Shown: positions 36,256 to 45,284, counted from the first letter of the stretch. The stretch is 64,000 nucleotides of DNA from Metabacillus flavus (GCF_018283675.1 NZ_JAGVRK010000001.1:1116001-1180000); one strand, 5' to 3'. Numbers and translations: made by a program. The notes: a model not told the origin generated them from the sequence alone.

Positions 36256-37158
36256 ATGAAATTTGCAGCAGCCAGACTGAATGGCAGAACGTTTATCGGG
36301 CTAATCCGGGAAGAGAATCAAATTTTTGATCTCCAAAGAGCAGAAAAGAAATTTTTTGAAATGGAAACCATCCCTGCAAATCTCGAAGACTGTATTAAGG
36401 AAGGGGACAAATTCATCAGTCAGGTTCAGCATTTGGAACAAAGACTTCAGAAGTCTGAAGATCATCAGGAGCTTGTTTATTCTCTGTCTGATGTAGACTT
36501 GCTTCCTCCTATACCGCGCCCGAAGAAAAATGTCTTTTGCGTTGGGAAAAATTACAGAGACCACGCAGTAGAGATGGGAAGCGAAGCAGATATTCCGAAA
36601 TTTGTGATGCTCTTCTCTAAAGCGCCTACATCTGTAATCGGACATGGAGATTTAGTCGATCCGCATATCCATCTCACTCAGGAACTTGACTATGAAGGTG
36701 AGCTCGCTGTGATTATCGGGAAAAAAGGAAAACAGATTCCGGTTGAAGAGGCGCTTGATTATGTATTTGGCTACTCCATTGTGAACGATATTACGGCTAG
36801 AGATTTGCAGGCCAATCATAAGCAATTCCTGCTCGGCAAAAGTCTGGATACATCGTGTCCTTTTGGACCATTCGCTGTACATAAATCAGCTATACCGGAT
36901 CCTCATGATCTTCAGATTGAAACGCGCGTTAACGGGGAAGTCCGTCAAACCGGACATACCGGAGATATGATTTTTTCCATCGCATCCATCATCTCTACCA
37001 TATCCCAGGGGACGACGCTTGAACCTGGAGATATCATTGCTACCGGTACACCGAGCGGAGTGGGCAAAGGATTTAATCCGCCGAAATTCCTGAAGTCAGG
37101 CGATATGATTGAAATTTCCATCAGCGGCATCGGAACGTTGCAAAATGGTGTGAATTAA
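36256..37158 (+). CDS. yisK: Fumarylacetoacetate hydrolase family protein YisK
   Basis: A 300-residue protein very close to B. subtilis YisK (301 residues), including MKFAAARL, CVGKNYRDHAVEMGSEADIP, LDYEGELAVIIGK (metal-ligand acidic residues), FGYSIVNDITARDLQ and ATGTPSGVGKGF. YisK has oxaloacetate decarboxylase activity and associates with the Mreb homologue Mbl in B. subtilis. The N-terminal 60 residues form the extra domain of this subgroup. GGGGGG at 36242-36247 precedes ATG 36256; an upstream GTG at 36214 is unlikely. It converges with rocD. Confidence 0.92.
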   Translation: MKFAAARLNGRTFIGLIREENQIFDLQRAEKKFFEMETIPANLEDCIKEGDKFISQVQHLEQRLQKSEDHQELVYSLSDVDLLPPIPRPKKNVFCVGKNYRDHAVEMGSEADIPKFVMLFSKAPTSVIGHGDLVDPHIHLTQELDYEGELAVIIGKKGKQIPVEEALDYVFGYSIVNDITARDLQANHKQFLLGKSLDTSCPFGPFAVHKSAIPDPHDLQIETRVNGEVRQTGHTGDMIFSIASIISTISQGTTLEPGDIIATGTPSGVGKGFNPPKFLKSGDMIEISISGIGTLQNGVN

Positions 37159-37162
37159 TTAG

Positions 37163-37202
37163 AAAACTCCCTCGTGGCACAAAGCCTAAGAGGGAGTTTT
37201 TC
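37163..37202. terminator. Terminator between yisK and rocD
   Basis: AAAACTCCCTC and GAGGGAGTTTT form an 11-bp stem with T on both outer sides, so it may serve both convergent genes. A second hairpin (AAGCTC/GAGCTT, 37211-37232) is closer to rocD. Confidence 0.88.
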
Positions 37203-37241
37203 ATTTTGAACAAGCTCCCCGGTGCCGGAGAGCTTCGCCTA

Positions 37242-38435
37242 TTAGGAAAGAACGTTGAATACCTTTTCGATTGCCCAATCCAAATCTTCTTTAGAAATGG
37301 TAAGAGGAGGGGCAAAGCGGATGACAGTGTCATGCGTTTCTTTGCAAAGGAGGCCTTCTTCCTTCAGTTTTTCGCAATAAGGACGCGCTTCTTCATGAAG
37401 TTCCACGCCGATGAAAAGTCCTTTGCCGCGTACATCTTTAATAAGAGGGTTTTTAATCTCGCGTAATTTTTCCTGGAAATAGTTTCCTAGTTCAAGAGAC
37501 CGGTCAGCGAGCTTTTCGTCGATCAATACGTCAAGGGCTGCTATGGAGACTGCGCAGGCAAGCGGGTTGCCTCCGAATGTAGAGCCATGGGAACCAGGAT
37601 TGAAAACACCAAGAATGTCCTTATTAGCTGCAACACAGGAAATAGGGAAAACCCCTCCGCCTAATGCTTTACCGAGAATATACATATCCGGCTCGATTTG
37701 TTCCCAATTGCACGTGAACATTTTTCCTGAACGGCCCAGACCGCACTGGATTTCATCTGCCACAAACAAAACGTTGCTTTCTTTGCAGATCTGCAGCGCT
37801 TTTGTAAGGAAGCCCTCTTCCGGAATATTGATCCCAGCCTCACCTTGAATCGGCTCAATGATGAAGGCTGCCGTATTTGGAGTGATAGCTGCTTCAAGAG
37901 CATCCAAATCGCCGTAAGGAATAACCTTAATTCCTGGAAGCATCGGTCCGAACCCGCGCTTATATTCCTCGCTTGAGGACATGGAAACAGCAGCCATTGT
38001 CCGGCCGTGGAAATTATCTTCGCAGACGATGATTTCAGCTTGATCTGTAACGACGCCTTTTACATCATATGCCCAGCGGCGTGCTGTTTTAACAGCTGTT
38101 TCGACCGCTTCCGCTCCTGTATTCATTGGCAGGACCATATCTTTTCCTGTAAGCTGAGCTACTTTCTCATACCAGGGTCCGAGCTGATCATTATGGAAGG
38201 CGCGGGATGTTAGAGTAATGCGGTCAGCCTGATCCTTCAGTGCCTGAATGATTTTCGGATGGCGGTGCCCCTGGTTAACGGCAGAATAAGCACTTAGCAT
38301 GTCCATATATTTATTGCCTTCAGGATCCTCAACCCAAACACCTTCTGCTTTTGATATGACGATCGGAAGCGGATGGTAGTTGTTGGCTCCAAATTTTTCG
38401 GTTTGTTCAATTACATGTGAAGTTTTAGTCGTCAT
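37242..38435 (-). CDS. rocD: Ornithine aminotransferase
   Basis: Converts ornithine and 2-oxoglutarate to glutamate-5-semialdehyde and glutamate in arginine/ornithine breakdown; PLP enzyme of the class III family. The 397 residues include [19 protein letters not shown], the [10 protein letters not shown] loop, [13 protein letters not shown] (PLP-binding Asp) and [14 protein letters not shown] with the Schiff-base Lys256. GGAGGGAAACTC precedes the ATG. It stands alone here rather than in a rocDEF operon; a RocE-like permease occurs at 62.6 kb. CodY and cre-like sites lie just upstream. Confidence 0.95.
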   Translation of the reverse strand: MTTKTSHVIEQTEKFGANNYHPLPIVISKAEGVWVEDPEGNKYMDMLSAYSAVNQGHRHPKIIQALKDQADRITLTSRAFHNDQLGPWYEKVAQLTGKDMVLPMNTGAEAVETAVKTARRWAYDVKGVVTDQAEIIVCEDNFHGRTMAAVSMSSSEEYKRGFGPMLPGIKVIPYGDLDALEAAITPNTAAFIIEPIQGEAGINIPEEGFLTKALQICKESNVLFVADEIQCGLGRSGKMFTCNWEQIEPDMYILGKALGGGVFPISCVAANKDILGVFNPGSHGSTFGGNPLACAVSIAALDVLIDEKLADRSLELGNYFQEKLREIKNPLIKDVRGKGLFIGVELHEEARPYCEKLKEEGLLCKETHDTVIRFAPPLTISKEDLDWAIEKVFNVLS

Positions 38436-38464
38436 GAGTTTCCCTCCGTTTTGTAAGAATAGAA

Positions 38465-38535
38465 GTTACAGCGCTTTCAATTATTAGAAAATTACTATCT
38501 ATCTATACAATATCTTAGTAGTGGCTGGATGACAA
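38465..38535 (-). promoter_or_regulatory. rocD promoter region with CodY-like and cre-like sites
   Basis: Read on the minus strand, TTGTCA (38535-38530) and TATTGT (38512-38507) with 17 bases between them form a possible SigA promoter. Downstream, AATTTTCTAATAATT (38493-38479) matches the CodY box AATTTTCWGAAAATT at 13 of 15 positions, and TTGAAAGCGCTGTAAC (38480-38465) resembles a CcpA cre site. Both would act as roadblocks under amino acid- or glucose-rich conditions. Patterns only. The rest of 38536-38789 contains a TTGGCAT/TTGGA pair (38655-38639) of SigL-like spacing and nothing else I recognise. Confidence 0.45.
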
Positions 38536-38789
38536 TAGACGTGATTTTCGAGCAAATAAAGCCATTCAGCAGGATTGAATAATTATCCGATTTATCCCTT
38601 AATTATTGCTGGTTTACAGTTCGTTGGTCGAATATTTATCCAATTTTGATGCCAAGGACTTTTTCAATCTGATAGTATTTAATATAGAATAGAAGACATT
38701 TTTATCCTGATTATCAAGTGCTTCTTTGCCTGTATGTTTCATGGTAAAATAAAAAGTGTAGAATTTTGACAGAACAGGAGGGGATTAGA

Positions 38790-39146
38790 ATGATTCATTT
38801 GCACATTACATCGTGGATACTTGGACTCGTTTTATTTTTTGCGGCTTACTTTTTACATACTTCCGGAAGCGCGAAGCCATTTAAAATCGTTCATATGATT
38901 TTAAGAGTGTTCTATATTTTGATTATTATTTCCGGAGTGACAGTCCTTTTAAGTGTATCGGTACTGAATGCGGAATACATCATTAAGGGGCTATCCGGGC
39001 TATGGCTTATTGCTTCGATGGAAATGATCCTTGTGCGCTTAAACAAAGGCAAGCCTGTCCGCGGATTTTGGATTCAATTCATCATTGCGCTTGTACTTGT
39101 TCTGCTGCTTGGCTGGCGTCTGCCTCTTGGCTTTCTTCATATGTAA
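38790..39146 (+). CDS. yisL: DUF1516 family membrane protein YisL (first copy)
   Basis: A 118-residue protein, the exact length of B. subtilis YisL, with four hydrophobic segments: MIHLHITSWILGLVLFFAAY, a central VFYILIIISGVTVLL, then LWLIASMEMILV and a last segment ending LGWRLPLGFLHM. The opening HITSW and closing LPLGF are the DUF1516 hallmarks. Function unknown. AGGAGGGG precedes ATG 38790; an in-frame TTG at 38766 is discounted. A second yisL-like gene lies at 46.2 kb beside crtM. Confidence 0.88.
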   Translation: MIHLHITSWILGLVLFFAAYFLHTSGSAKPFKIVHMILRVFYILIIISGVTVLLSVSVLNAEYIIKGLSGLWLIASMEMILVRLNKGKPVRGFWIQFIIALVLVLLLGWRLPLGFLHM

Positions 39147-39149
39147 AAT

Positions 39150-39193
39150 AAAAAGTCTGCTCCTGCAAAATCCAGGGGGCAGACTTTTTATTT
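39150..39193. terminator. Bidirectional terminator between yisL and yisN
   Basis: AAAAGTCTGC (39151-39160) and GCAGACTTTT (39179-39188) form a perfect stem with T or A tracts outside. It overlaps the last codons of yisN. Confidence 0.88.
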
Positions 39194-39748
39194 TTTTAGC
39201 ATTAAGATTGATCGCTTTCCGTGGCTGGTTGTAAATTCGAACCTGTCCAAAATTTCGTCAGTGGGCATACAATGATGCTGGACACCGCAGATGCTGTCTT
39301 CGTTATCAAATTGATAAAAAGAGGTACAGGCGGTTTTCAATTTCTTGTTCGTAAACAGCAGATGATTATAACAGTATATACAATCATATATAGAGTAGCC
39401 GAGCTGGTTCAGTTCACCTGTAAACCGAATGAACGAGTCATCGTCAAGCGAACGCAGCAGTTGTTCAAAAGCAAATGGCAGTCTGCGTCTAATCCGGATC
39501 ATGTGGCTGTCCGTTAAATATAATTCCTCAGTTTCAGCCTTTATTTTTCCCTCTGAAAGCCAGATCGCCTGTGTCCATTTCCCATCATGAAATACGTGCA
39601 TTTCACTTAAATCCATTACATCGACAAGCTTGCCTTCATCTGCGTCTTCTTCGAAAAACAGCCATTCTCCTTCAAAGCAGCAGATGGTGCCGGTCATACA
39701 AGACCTTTCCTGTGTATGGAGCAGTTTTTTTCTTAATGAAGAAGCCAC
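39188..39748 (-). CDS. yisN: DUF2777 family protein, YisN-like
   Basis: A soluble protein of 186 residues if it starts at GTG 39748, which has GGAGG seven bases upstream. A longer frame to 39805 begins inside the 140-bp repeat and lacks a site. Visible features are several Cys residues (CMTGTICCF; DCIYC; CGVQHHC), the EWLFFEEDADEGKLVDVMDL segment and LTDSHMIRIRRRLPFAFEQLL. B. subtilis has yisN between wprA and asnO, so position supports the name; I know no function. The Cys/His content could bind metal. Confidence 0.65.
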   Translation of the reverse strand: MASSLRKKLLHTQERSCMTGTICCFEGEWLFFEEDADEGKLVDVMDLSEMHVFHDGKWTQAIWLSEGKIKAETEELYLTDSHMIRIRRRLPFAFEQLLRSLDDDSFIRFTGELNQLGYSIYDCIYCYNHLLFTNKKLKTACTSFYQFDNEDSICGVQHHCMPTDEILDRFEFTTSHGKRSILMLKK

Positions 39749-39776
39749 TTCGTTACCTCCAAGAGCATAATATCTT

Positions 39777-39916
39777 TCCCGCATTAACGGGCAGTAAAAA
39801 TCCATAGACCTTAAAAAACCAAGAGGGACAGGTGATAAACTGCCCGTAAAAGCCCGATTGGTTCAACTAACCATGAGGGGGATAAAGAAAATCCCCCTCA
39901 TGGAAGTTTCACTGTA
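39777..39916. repeat. 140-bp structured tandem duplication, copy 1
   Basis: One of two adjacent, same-orientation, almost identical 140-base units in the divergent space between yisN and asnO. Inside: CCCGCATTAACGGGCAG at the left, its partner CTGCCCGT about 55 bases on, GGTTCAACTAACC, and a perfect hairpin CCATGAGGGGGAT-AAAGAAA-ATCCCCCTCATGG (39871-39903), then AAGTTTCACTGTA. Differences from copy 2 are one substitution (GACAGG versus GAAAGG) and one C insertion. No open frame. Confidence 0.93.
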
Positions 39917-40058
39917 TCCCGCATTAACGGGCAGTAAAAATCCATAGACCTTAAAAAACCAAGAGGGAAAGGTGATAAACTGCCCGTAAAAGCCCGATTG
40001 GTTCAACTAACCATGAGGGGGATAAAGAAAATCCCCCCTCATGGAAGTTTCACTGTAT
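39917..40058. repeat. 140-bp structured tandem duplication, copy 2
   Basis: Second unit, beginning TCCCGCATTAACGGGCAG at 39917 and ending CACTGTAT. The hairpin CCATGAGGGGGAT/ATCCCCCCTCATGG at 40011-40044 has an extra C. The near identity means a recent duplication or active homogenisation. The remaining bases to asnO (40059-40198) hold a possible sporulation promoter. Confidence 0.93.
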
Positions 40059-40128
40059 GTACTAACCTTTTTACCCTTATTCGGCTATCTTTATGCAACA
40101 AGTTCTTCATGAGGACAATTCAATCATT

Positions 40129-40136
40129 CATACACT
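40129..40136 (+). promoter_or_regulatory. Candidate SigE -10 element of asnO
   Basis: CATACACT matches the SigE -10 consensus CATACANT exactly and lies about 63 bases before the asnO start. I do not see a convincing -35. asnO of B. subtilis is expressed during sporulation, which makes this worth noting. Confidence 0.3.
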
Positions 40137-40198
40137 GTGAATAGAATAGGTACATCGCAGAAGCAATCAGTGAAAAATGCTTGGAGGAGATGACGGAT

Positions 40199-42040
40199 AT
40201 GTGCGGTATTACGGGTTGGGCTGATCAGAAAAATAGTCTTGCAGGGGAACGAAGTGTTGTATCGGCCATGACGGAAACTCTCTCAAAAAGAGGGCCGGAT
40301 GACACGAATTTATGGTGGCAGCCGAATATATGGTTTGGTCATAAACGGCTGACCGTAGTGGATCCCGCGAGCGGTGTCCAGCCAATGAGCAAGGAAAGGG
40401 ACGGGAAAGAGTACACCATCTGCTACAACGGTGAGCTATATAATACAGAAGATATCCGCAAGGTTTTGCTCAGCAAAGGCTATACATTCAGAGGGCACTC
40501 CGACACAGAGGTTTTACTTGCTTCCTATATGGAATGGGAGGAAAACTGTTTAGAGTATCTTAATGGTATTTTTGCTTTCGGTATATGGGATACAACAAAA
40601 AACCGTCTTTTTCTCGCAAGGGACCGTATGGGGGTTAAACCGCTTTTTTACAGATATGAAGACGGTTCGCTTCAGTTTGGATCTGAATTAAAAGCGATTC
40701 TTGCCCACCCTGATGTGAAAGCTTCTATTAATAGGGAGGGACTCTCGGAAATAATGGGACTTGGTCCATCGAGGACGCCCGGGCATGGGGTTTATGAAGG
40801 AATTAAAGAACTAAGACCTGCCCATGCAATTGTTTACAGCCGGGATGGATTGAAAACCTGGCGCTACTGGAACGTGAAAAGCAAGCCGCATACTGATTCT
40901 TTTGGGGAAACCGTTGAAAAGGTAAGGTTCCTTTTGACTGACGCTGTTACCCGCCAGCTTGTATCCGATGTTCCGCTATGCACGTTTTTGTCGGGAGGAC
41001 TGGATTCAAGTGCGATAACAGCCATTGCAGCGGAATCCTATAAAAAAGAAGGAAAAGGCCGGCTTCATACATTTTCTATTGATTACGAGGAAAACGAGAA
41101 ATTTTTTAAAGCCAATGATTTTCAGCCAAATTCAGATGGTCCATGGATTCAAAAAATGACCGATACGTTTCATACGGAGCATCACCGCAGCGTGATCAGT
41201 CAGGAAACGCTGGCTCACTTTTTAACGGAAGCGGTAGAGGTAAGGGATTTGCCTGGAATGGCAGATATTGATTCCTCGCTTCTCTGGTTCTGCAGAGAGA
41301 TTAAAAGTGATTTTACGGTGGGCCTTTCCGGAGAATGTGCAGATGAAATTTTTGGAGGGTACCCATGGTTTCACCGGCCTGGAGAATCCGATGTGTTTCC
41401 GTGGATGAGATCCACTGCGGCAAGAACGGATTTGCTCAATGATAAATGGAAAAACAAGCTCAATCTTGCTGAGTACGTGAAAGCAAGATTTGATGAGACC
41501 GTCGCTGAAACACCTGCACTTGAAGGAGAGAGTGAAACGGACGCGAAACGGCGCGAGTTATTTTACTTAAATATGCTATGGTTTATGACCACTCTGCTTG
41601 ATCGCAAGGACCGGATGAGCATGGGAGCAAGCCTTGAAGTGAGGGTACCGTTCGCGGACCACAGGCTTGTGGAGTATGTGTGGAATATCCCATGGGAAAT
41701 GAAAATGCACGGGGACCGGGAAAAGGGAATTTTAAGAAAAGCACTTGAGGGGGTGCTGCCGGAAGAGGTTCTGTACCGGAAGAAAAGCCCGTATCCGAAA
41801 ACATACCACCCTGCCTATACAAAAGCAGTCCGAAACATGCTTGAAGAGAGCTTGAAGCATAAGAATTCAATCCTGCACGAATTGTTCCAAAGAGAGAAGC
41901 TCGACAGGCTAATTGAAACAAACGGGAGCGACTTTGGCACACCTTGGTTCGGCCAGCTGATGAGCGGACCCCAGCTTCTTGCACACCTTGGGCAGATTCA
42001 TGTATGGGCAGAACGGTATAGAGTGAATATTAACGTATAG
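40199..42040 (+). CDS. asnO: Asparagine synthase (glutamine-hydrolysing) AsnO
   Basis: Makes asparagine from aspartate, glutamine and ATP. The 613 residues equal B. subtilis AsnO (about 614). The start must be ATG 40199, since the N-terminal Cys (MCGITGW) is the glutaminase nucleophile; upstream in-frame codons to 40181 would bury it, and GGAGGAG sits nine bases upstream. The glutaminase domain includes CYNGELYN and RGHSDTEVLLASY; the synthetase domain has the pyrophosphate loop SGGLDSSA from residue 265 and GLSGECADEIFGGYPWF. AsnO is the sporulation-associated paralogue in B. subtilis and sits in the same place (yisO). Confidence 0.94.
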   Translation: MCGITGWADQKNSLAGERSVVSAMTETLSKRGPDDTNLWWQPNIWFGHKRLTVVDPASGVQPMSKERDGKEYTICYNGELYNTEDIRKVLLSKGYTFRGHSDTEVLLASYMEWEENCLEYLNGIFAFGIWDTTKNRLFLARDRMGVKPLFYRYEDGSLQFGSELKAILAHPDVKASINREGLSEIMGLGPSRTPGHGVYEGIKELRPAHAIVYSRDGLKTWRYWNVKSKPHTDSFGETVEKVRFLLTDAVTRQLVSDVPLCTFLSGGLDSSAITAIAAESYKKEGKGRLHTFSIDYEENEKFFKANDFQPNSDGPWIQKMTDTFHTEHHRSVISQETLAHFLTEAVEVRDLPGMADIDSSLLWFCREIKSDFTVGLSGECADEIFGGYPWFHRPGESDVFPWMRSTAARTDLLNDKWKNKLNLAEYVKARFDETVAETPALEGESETDAKRRELFYLNMLWFMTTLLDRKDRMSMGASLEVRVPFADHRLVEYVWNIPWEMKMHGDREKGILRKALEGVLPEEVLYRKKSPYPKTYHPAYTKAVRNMLEESLKHKNSILHELFQREKLDRLIETNGSDFGTPWFGQLMSGPQLLAHLGQIHVWAERYRVNINV

Positions 42041-42050
42041 ATTCAATTGA

Positions 42051-42085
42051 AACGCCTTGCCGGTCTCTCAGCATGGCGTTTTTTT
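42051..42085 (+). terminator. Intrinsic terminator after asnO
   Basis: AACGCC and GGCGTT enclose an 18-base loop region and are followed by a long T run. Confidence 0.75.
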
Positions 42086-42198
42086 GTTTCTAAATCAGTT
42101 ATCTAATGCAAATTCTTCCATATTTATAACATTTAAAGGTACATTCACCTGAATGCACTCAATTGTGCAAGGGAAGCATGGTACTGGATGGATATTCG

Positions 42199-42227
42199 TT
42201 GTGTTTTTTTGGGTTAATTCGTATAAT
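42199..42227 (+). promoter_or_regulatory. SigA promoter of the forward carotenoid operon
   Basis: TTGTGT (42199-42204) and TATAAT (42222-42227) with 17 bases between them, 41 bases before the first desaturase start. Confidence 0.65.
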
Positions 42228-42267
42228 GTTTGTATAACTAATGTACAATTCAGGGGGACGACCCATA

Positions 42268-43794
42268 ATGGCTAGGAAAATCATCGTAATCGGCGCAGGT
42301 CCAGGCGGAATGGCTGCCGCTCTTCAGCTGGCAGGAAGAGGCTATGACGTTCATGTTTACGAGAAGCAAAAATACATAGGAGGCCGCAACTCATCATTTG
42401 AAATGAATGGGTTCACCTTCGATTTGGGACCAACCTTTTTAAGCATGGTACACCTCGCAGAAGAAATATTCGAAGAGTCGGGAAAGAATTTATATGACTA
42501 TCTTGATCTTAAAGAGATCGATGATATGTATGAACTGATATTTGATGACAAGAGCCTCCATATGACAAGGAATCCTGAGGAAATGAAGCGCAGAATTGAG
42601 GCTTTTGCTCCTGGAGACGGGGACGGCTATCTTTCCTTTATAAAGGATACGGAAAAAAAGATGGACCGGCTCACACCTATTTTGCAAAGCAGGATGGACC
42701 GCTTCCGTCATTATTTGAGCTGGAGAGTTCTGAGAGCGATTCCGAAATTGACGCTGACCAAAAGTCTGTATGATGTACTCTCTAAATACTTTCATGATGA
42801 AAGGGTGAAGCTTGCCTTTACCTTTCAGTCCAAATATTTAGGCATGTCGCCGTGGGAATGTCCCGGAGCATTCTCCATCCTTTCTTATATGGAGCATGCC
42901 TATGGAGTTTTTCATCCGATCGGCGGTGTGAATCAGCTTCCAAAGGCAATGGCAAAAGCATTTGAAGAGCTCGGCGGAACGATCCATCTAGGGCAGGGAG
43001 TTGACAAGCTCATGATGGACGGCCGCAAAGTAAAAGGAGTGAAGCTCCAATCGGGTGAAGAAGTTCCGGCGGATGAAGTGGTGATTAACGGAGATTTCGG
43101 CCACGCGGTTACAAACTTAGTGGAAGAAGGGTCTTTGAAAAAATATGCGAGACAAAAGCTCGATAAAAAGAAATTCTCTTGTTCTACTTTTATGATCTAC
43201 CTTGGAGTGGATAAGAAATTTGATCTTCCGCATCATACGATTCTTTTTTCGGAAGACTATAAGAAATATGTAGAAGAAATAACCAAAAGCTATTCGCTGC
43301 CTGAGGATCTTTCCATCTACGTCCAGAACGCGAGCGTAACGGACCCAACCCTTGCTCCTGAAGGTAAATCTGCTCTTTATATTCTTGCCCCTGTTCCAAG
43401 CAACATGAGCGGAATCGACTGGGATAAAGAGAAAGGGGCATTCCGGGATCTTATGCTGAAAACCCTGCATGAGCGGACGGAATTTAAGAATTTGGAAATG
43501 CATATTGAAGCGGAAAGAATTCTGACTCCGAAGGATTGGGAGAACGAAATTTTTGTATATAAAGGAGCAACCTTTAATCTGGCTCATAATTTGACTCAAA
43601 TGATGGTTTTAAGACCACACAATGAGTTTGAAGAGCTTGAGCACGCCTGGCTGGTAGGAGGCGGGACCCATCCGGGAAGCGGTCTTCCAACCATTCTGGA
43701 ATCGGCAAGAATAACCGCAAACATGATTCATAAAAAGCATGGAGGAAAACCGGTTTCCTTCAAATCTGAGAAAAGGCTGGGGAAAGCACTATGA
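42268..43794 (+). CDS. crtN: CrtI/CrtN-type carotenoid desaturase
   Basis: A 508-residue flavin-dependent desaturase, probably dehydrosqualene (diapophytoene) desaturase of C30 carotenoid synthesis. N-terminal dinucleotide-binding motif IVIGAGPGGMAAALQLAGRG and the second part GGRNSSFEMNGFTFDLGPT are present; the C-terminal GATFNLAHNLTQMMVLRPHN and WLVGGGTHPGSGLPTILESA are those of CrtI-type desaturases. Of the three family members in the window it looks most like a true desaturase. ATG 42268 is chosen over 42241, which has no site. It overlaps the next gene by four bases. Confidence 0.85.
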   Translation: MARKIIVIGAGPGGMAAALQLAGRGYDVHVYEKQKYIGGRNSSFEMNGFTFDLGPTFLSMVHLAEEIFEESGKNLYDYLDLKEIDDMYELIFDDKSLHMTRNPEEMKRRIEAFAPGDGDGYLSFIKDTEKKMDRLTPILQSRMDRFRHYLSWRVLRAIPKLTLTKSLYDVLSKYFHDERVKLAFTFQSKYLGMSPWECPGAFSILSYMEHAYGVFHPIGGVNQLPKAMAKAFEELGGTIHLGQGVDKLMMDGRKVKGVKLQSGEEVPADEVVINGDFGHAVTNLVEEGSLKKYARQKLDKKKFSCSTFMIYLGVDKKFDLPHHTILFSEDYKKYVEEITKSYSLPEDLSIYVQNASVTDPTLAPEGKSALYILAPVPSNMSGIDWDKEKGAFRDLMLKTLHERTEFKNLEMHIEAERILTPKDWENEIFVYKGATFNLAHNLTQMMVLRPHNEFEELEHAWLVGGGTHPGSGLPTILESARITANMIHKKHGGKPVSFKSEKRLGKAL

Positions 43795-45284
43795 AGGCAG
43801 CAATAGCAGGCGGCGGCATAGGCGGCCTCATAACAGCTTTATTGATGAAAAAGAACGGGTTTAATGTTACTATATTTGAAAAGAGTGACAGGCTTGGAGG
43901 CAGGCTCGCCTATGTAAGAGAAGGAGAGTACAAGGTGGATGAAGGACCAACGATTGTTCTTCTGCCTGAAATGCTTCAAAGCATTCTCAGGGAAGCGGGC
44001 ATAACCGATCAGGAGTATGAGCTTGTTTCGCTCGATCCTCTTTATAAACTCCATTTCGCAGACGGAAGCACCTACTCAAAATTTTCAGATTTCGAAAAAC
44101 AGATGACGGAATTAAAAACGAACTTTCCAGGAGAAGAAAATGGCTTCAGACGGTTCATGCAGGACATGGATACCCGATTCCGGCTTGGCCAGGATCAATT
44201 TCTTGAAAAAACGTTTGTGGACCGCCGATCCTTTTGGACTCAAAATAACGTTCGAACACTTGTAAAGCTGAAGGCTTACCGGAATGTTCATCAGTCTTTG
44301 AAGGCGTATTATTCGGATGAACGGCTGAGACAAGCCTACTCTCTGCAAACCTTATATATCGGAGGGAATCCGTTTGATACACCAGCGATCTATTCGCTCG
44401 TTTCCTACAGTGAGCATAAACACGGTGTGTATTATATGAAGGGCGGATATGCACGCCTTGTTGAGGTGCTGGAAGAGGCACTAATTCGAACAGGAGTAAT
44501 CATACGGAAAAATGCACTTGTGCAGTCCGTGAAGTCTAACGGTGTGAGAGCTGAAGGCCTATACGTGAATGGGGAATTCCATGAAGCAGACTACTTGATC
44601 ATGAATGGGGATTTTCCTTCCATATCCCATATGCTCGAGCCTCATACTCCAAAAAAAGACTATGTCCCATCTTCCGGATGTCTGCTCCTTTACATGGGTC
44701 TGGACAAAGTATATACCGAAGCGAATGTTCATCAGTTTTTCATGGGTTCGGATTTTCAGGAGCATATGCGCCAGATTTTCGTTTCGAAAGAAGTGCCTTC
44801 TGATCCGTCGATTTATGCGTTCCATCCTTCTATTATCGATCCAACTCTTGCACCAGAAGGGAAAAGCGTTCTGTACGCTTTGATTCCTGTTCCATCAGGG
44901 GGCCATATTGACTGGGAGCAGCAAACTGAATTCACGGAAAGCATCATCCAAAAGCTGGAGGCAAGAGGGTTTCCTGGATTAAGAAATCATATAGTCTGGA
45001 AGAAAGTAAAGACTCCGAATGACGCGAAAAGAGAAGGACTGTTTGAAGGCGGCAGCTTTGGGCTTGCTCCATCACTTTTCCAGTCTGGCGTATTCAGGCC
45101 TCAGGTCAAGCCTTCCAAATTGGAAAATGTGTACGCAGCAGGCGCTTCCATTCACCCGGGGGGAGGCATACCGCTCGTCATGCAGGGAGCAAAAATGATG
45201 GTCTCCGTATTATTAGAGGATGCGAACAAACATAAAGGGGTGAACTTAAGTGGAAAAGCTGAAAGCAGCGTACGCACAATGTGA
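43791..45284 (+). CDS. CrtN-family desaturase/oxidase, second paralogue
   Basis: A 497-residue FAD-dependent protein of the CrtN family. It begins AAIAGGGIGGLITALLMKKNG, with EKSDRLGGRLAYVREGEYKV and the C-terminal GGSFGLAPSLFQSGVFRPQ and GASIHPGGGIPLVMQGAKM. These segments are nearer to staphylococcal CrtN (4,4'-diapophytoene desaturase) than to CrtP, so either this or the previous gene is the main desaturase and the other does a further step (for example terminal oxidation, as proposed for crtNc of Halobacillus-type clusters). ATGA overlap with the previous gene; its end overlaps crtM by 35 bases. Confidence 0.8.
   Translation: MKAAIAGGGIGGLITALLMKKNGFNVTIFEKSDRLGGRLAYVREGEYKVDEGPTIVLLPEMLQSILREAGITDQEYELVSLDPLYKLHFADGSTYSKFSDFEKQMTELKTNFPGEENGFRRFMQDMDTRFRLGQDQFLEKTFVDRRSFWTQNNVRTLVKLKAYRNVHQSLKAYYSDERLRQAYSLQTLYIGGNPFDTPAIYSLVSYSEHKHGVYYMKGGYARLVEVLEEALIRTGVIIRKNALVQSVKSNGVRAEGLYVNGEFHEADYLIMNGDFPSISHMLEPHTPKKDYVPSSGCLLLYMGLDKVYTEANVHQFFMGSDFQEHMRQIFVSKEVPSDPSIYAFHPSIIDPTLAPEGKSVLYALIPVPSGGHIDWEQQTEFTESIIQKLEARGFPGLRNHIVWKKVKTPNDAKREGLFEGGSFGLAPSLFQSGVFRPQVKPSKLENVYAAGASIHPGGGIPLVMQGAKMMVSVLLEDANKHKGVNLSGKAESSVRTM

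Noticed and set aside
39749-39805. N-terminal extension of the YisN-like protein beginning MDFYCPLM
   Set aside because: It lies mostly within the 140-bp repeat and has no ribosome-binding site, while GTG 39748 has GGAGG at correct spacing.
39777-40058. T-box or other known riboswitch for asnO
   Set aside because: No T-box consensus (TGGNACCGCG) or terminator/antiterminator pair; the unit is duplicated and equally plausible on either strand.
41583-41984. 133-residue reverse frame within asnO
   Set aside because: Shadow of a strongly conserved asparagine synthase coding region; no site or family features.
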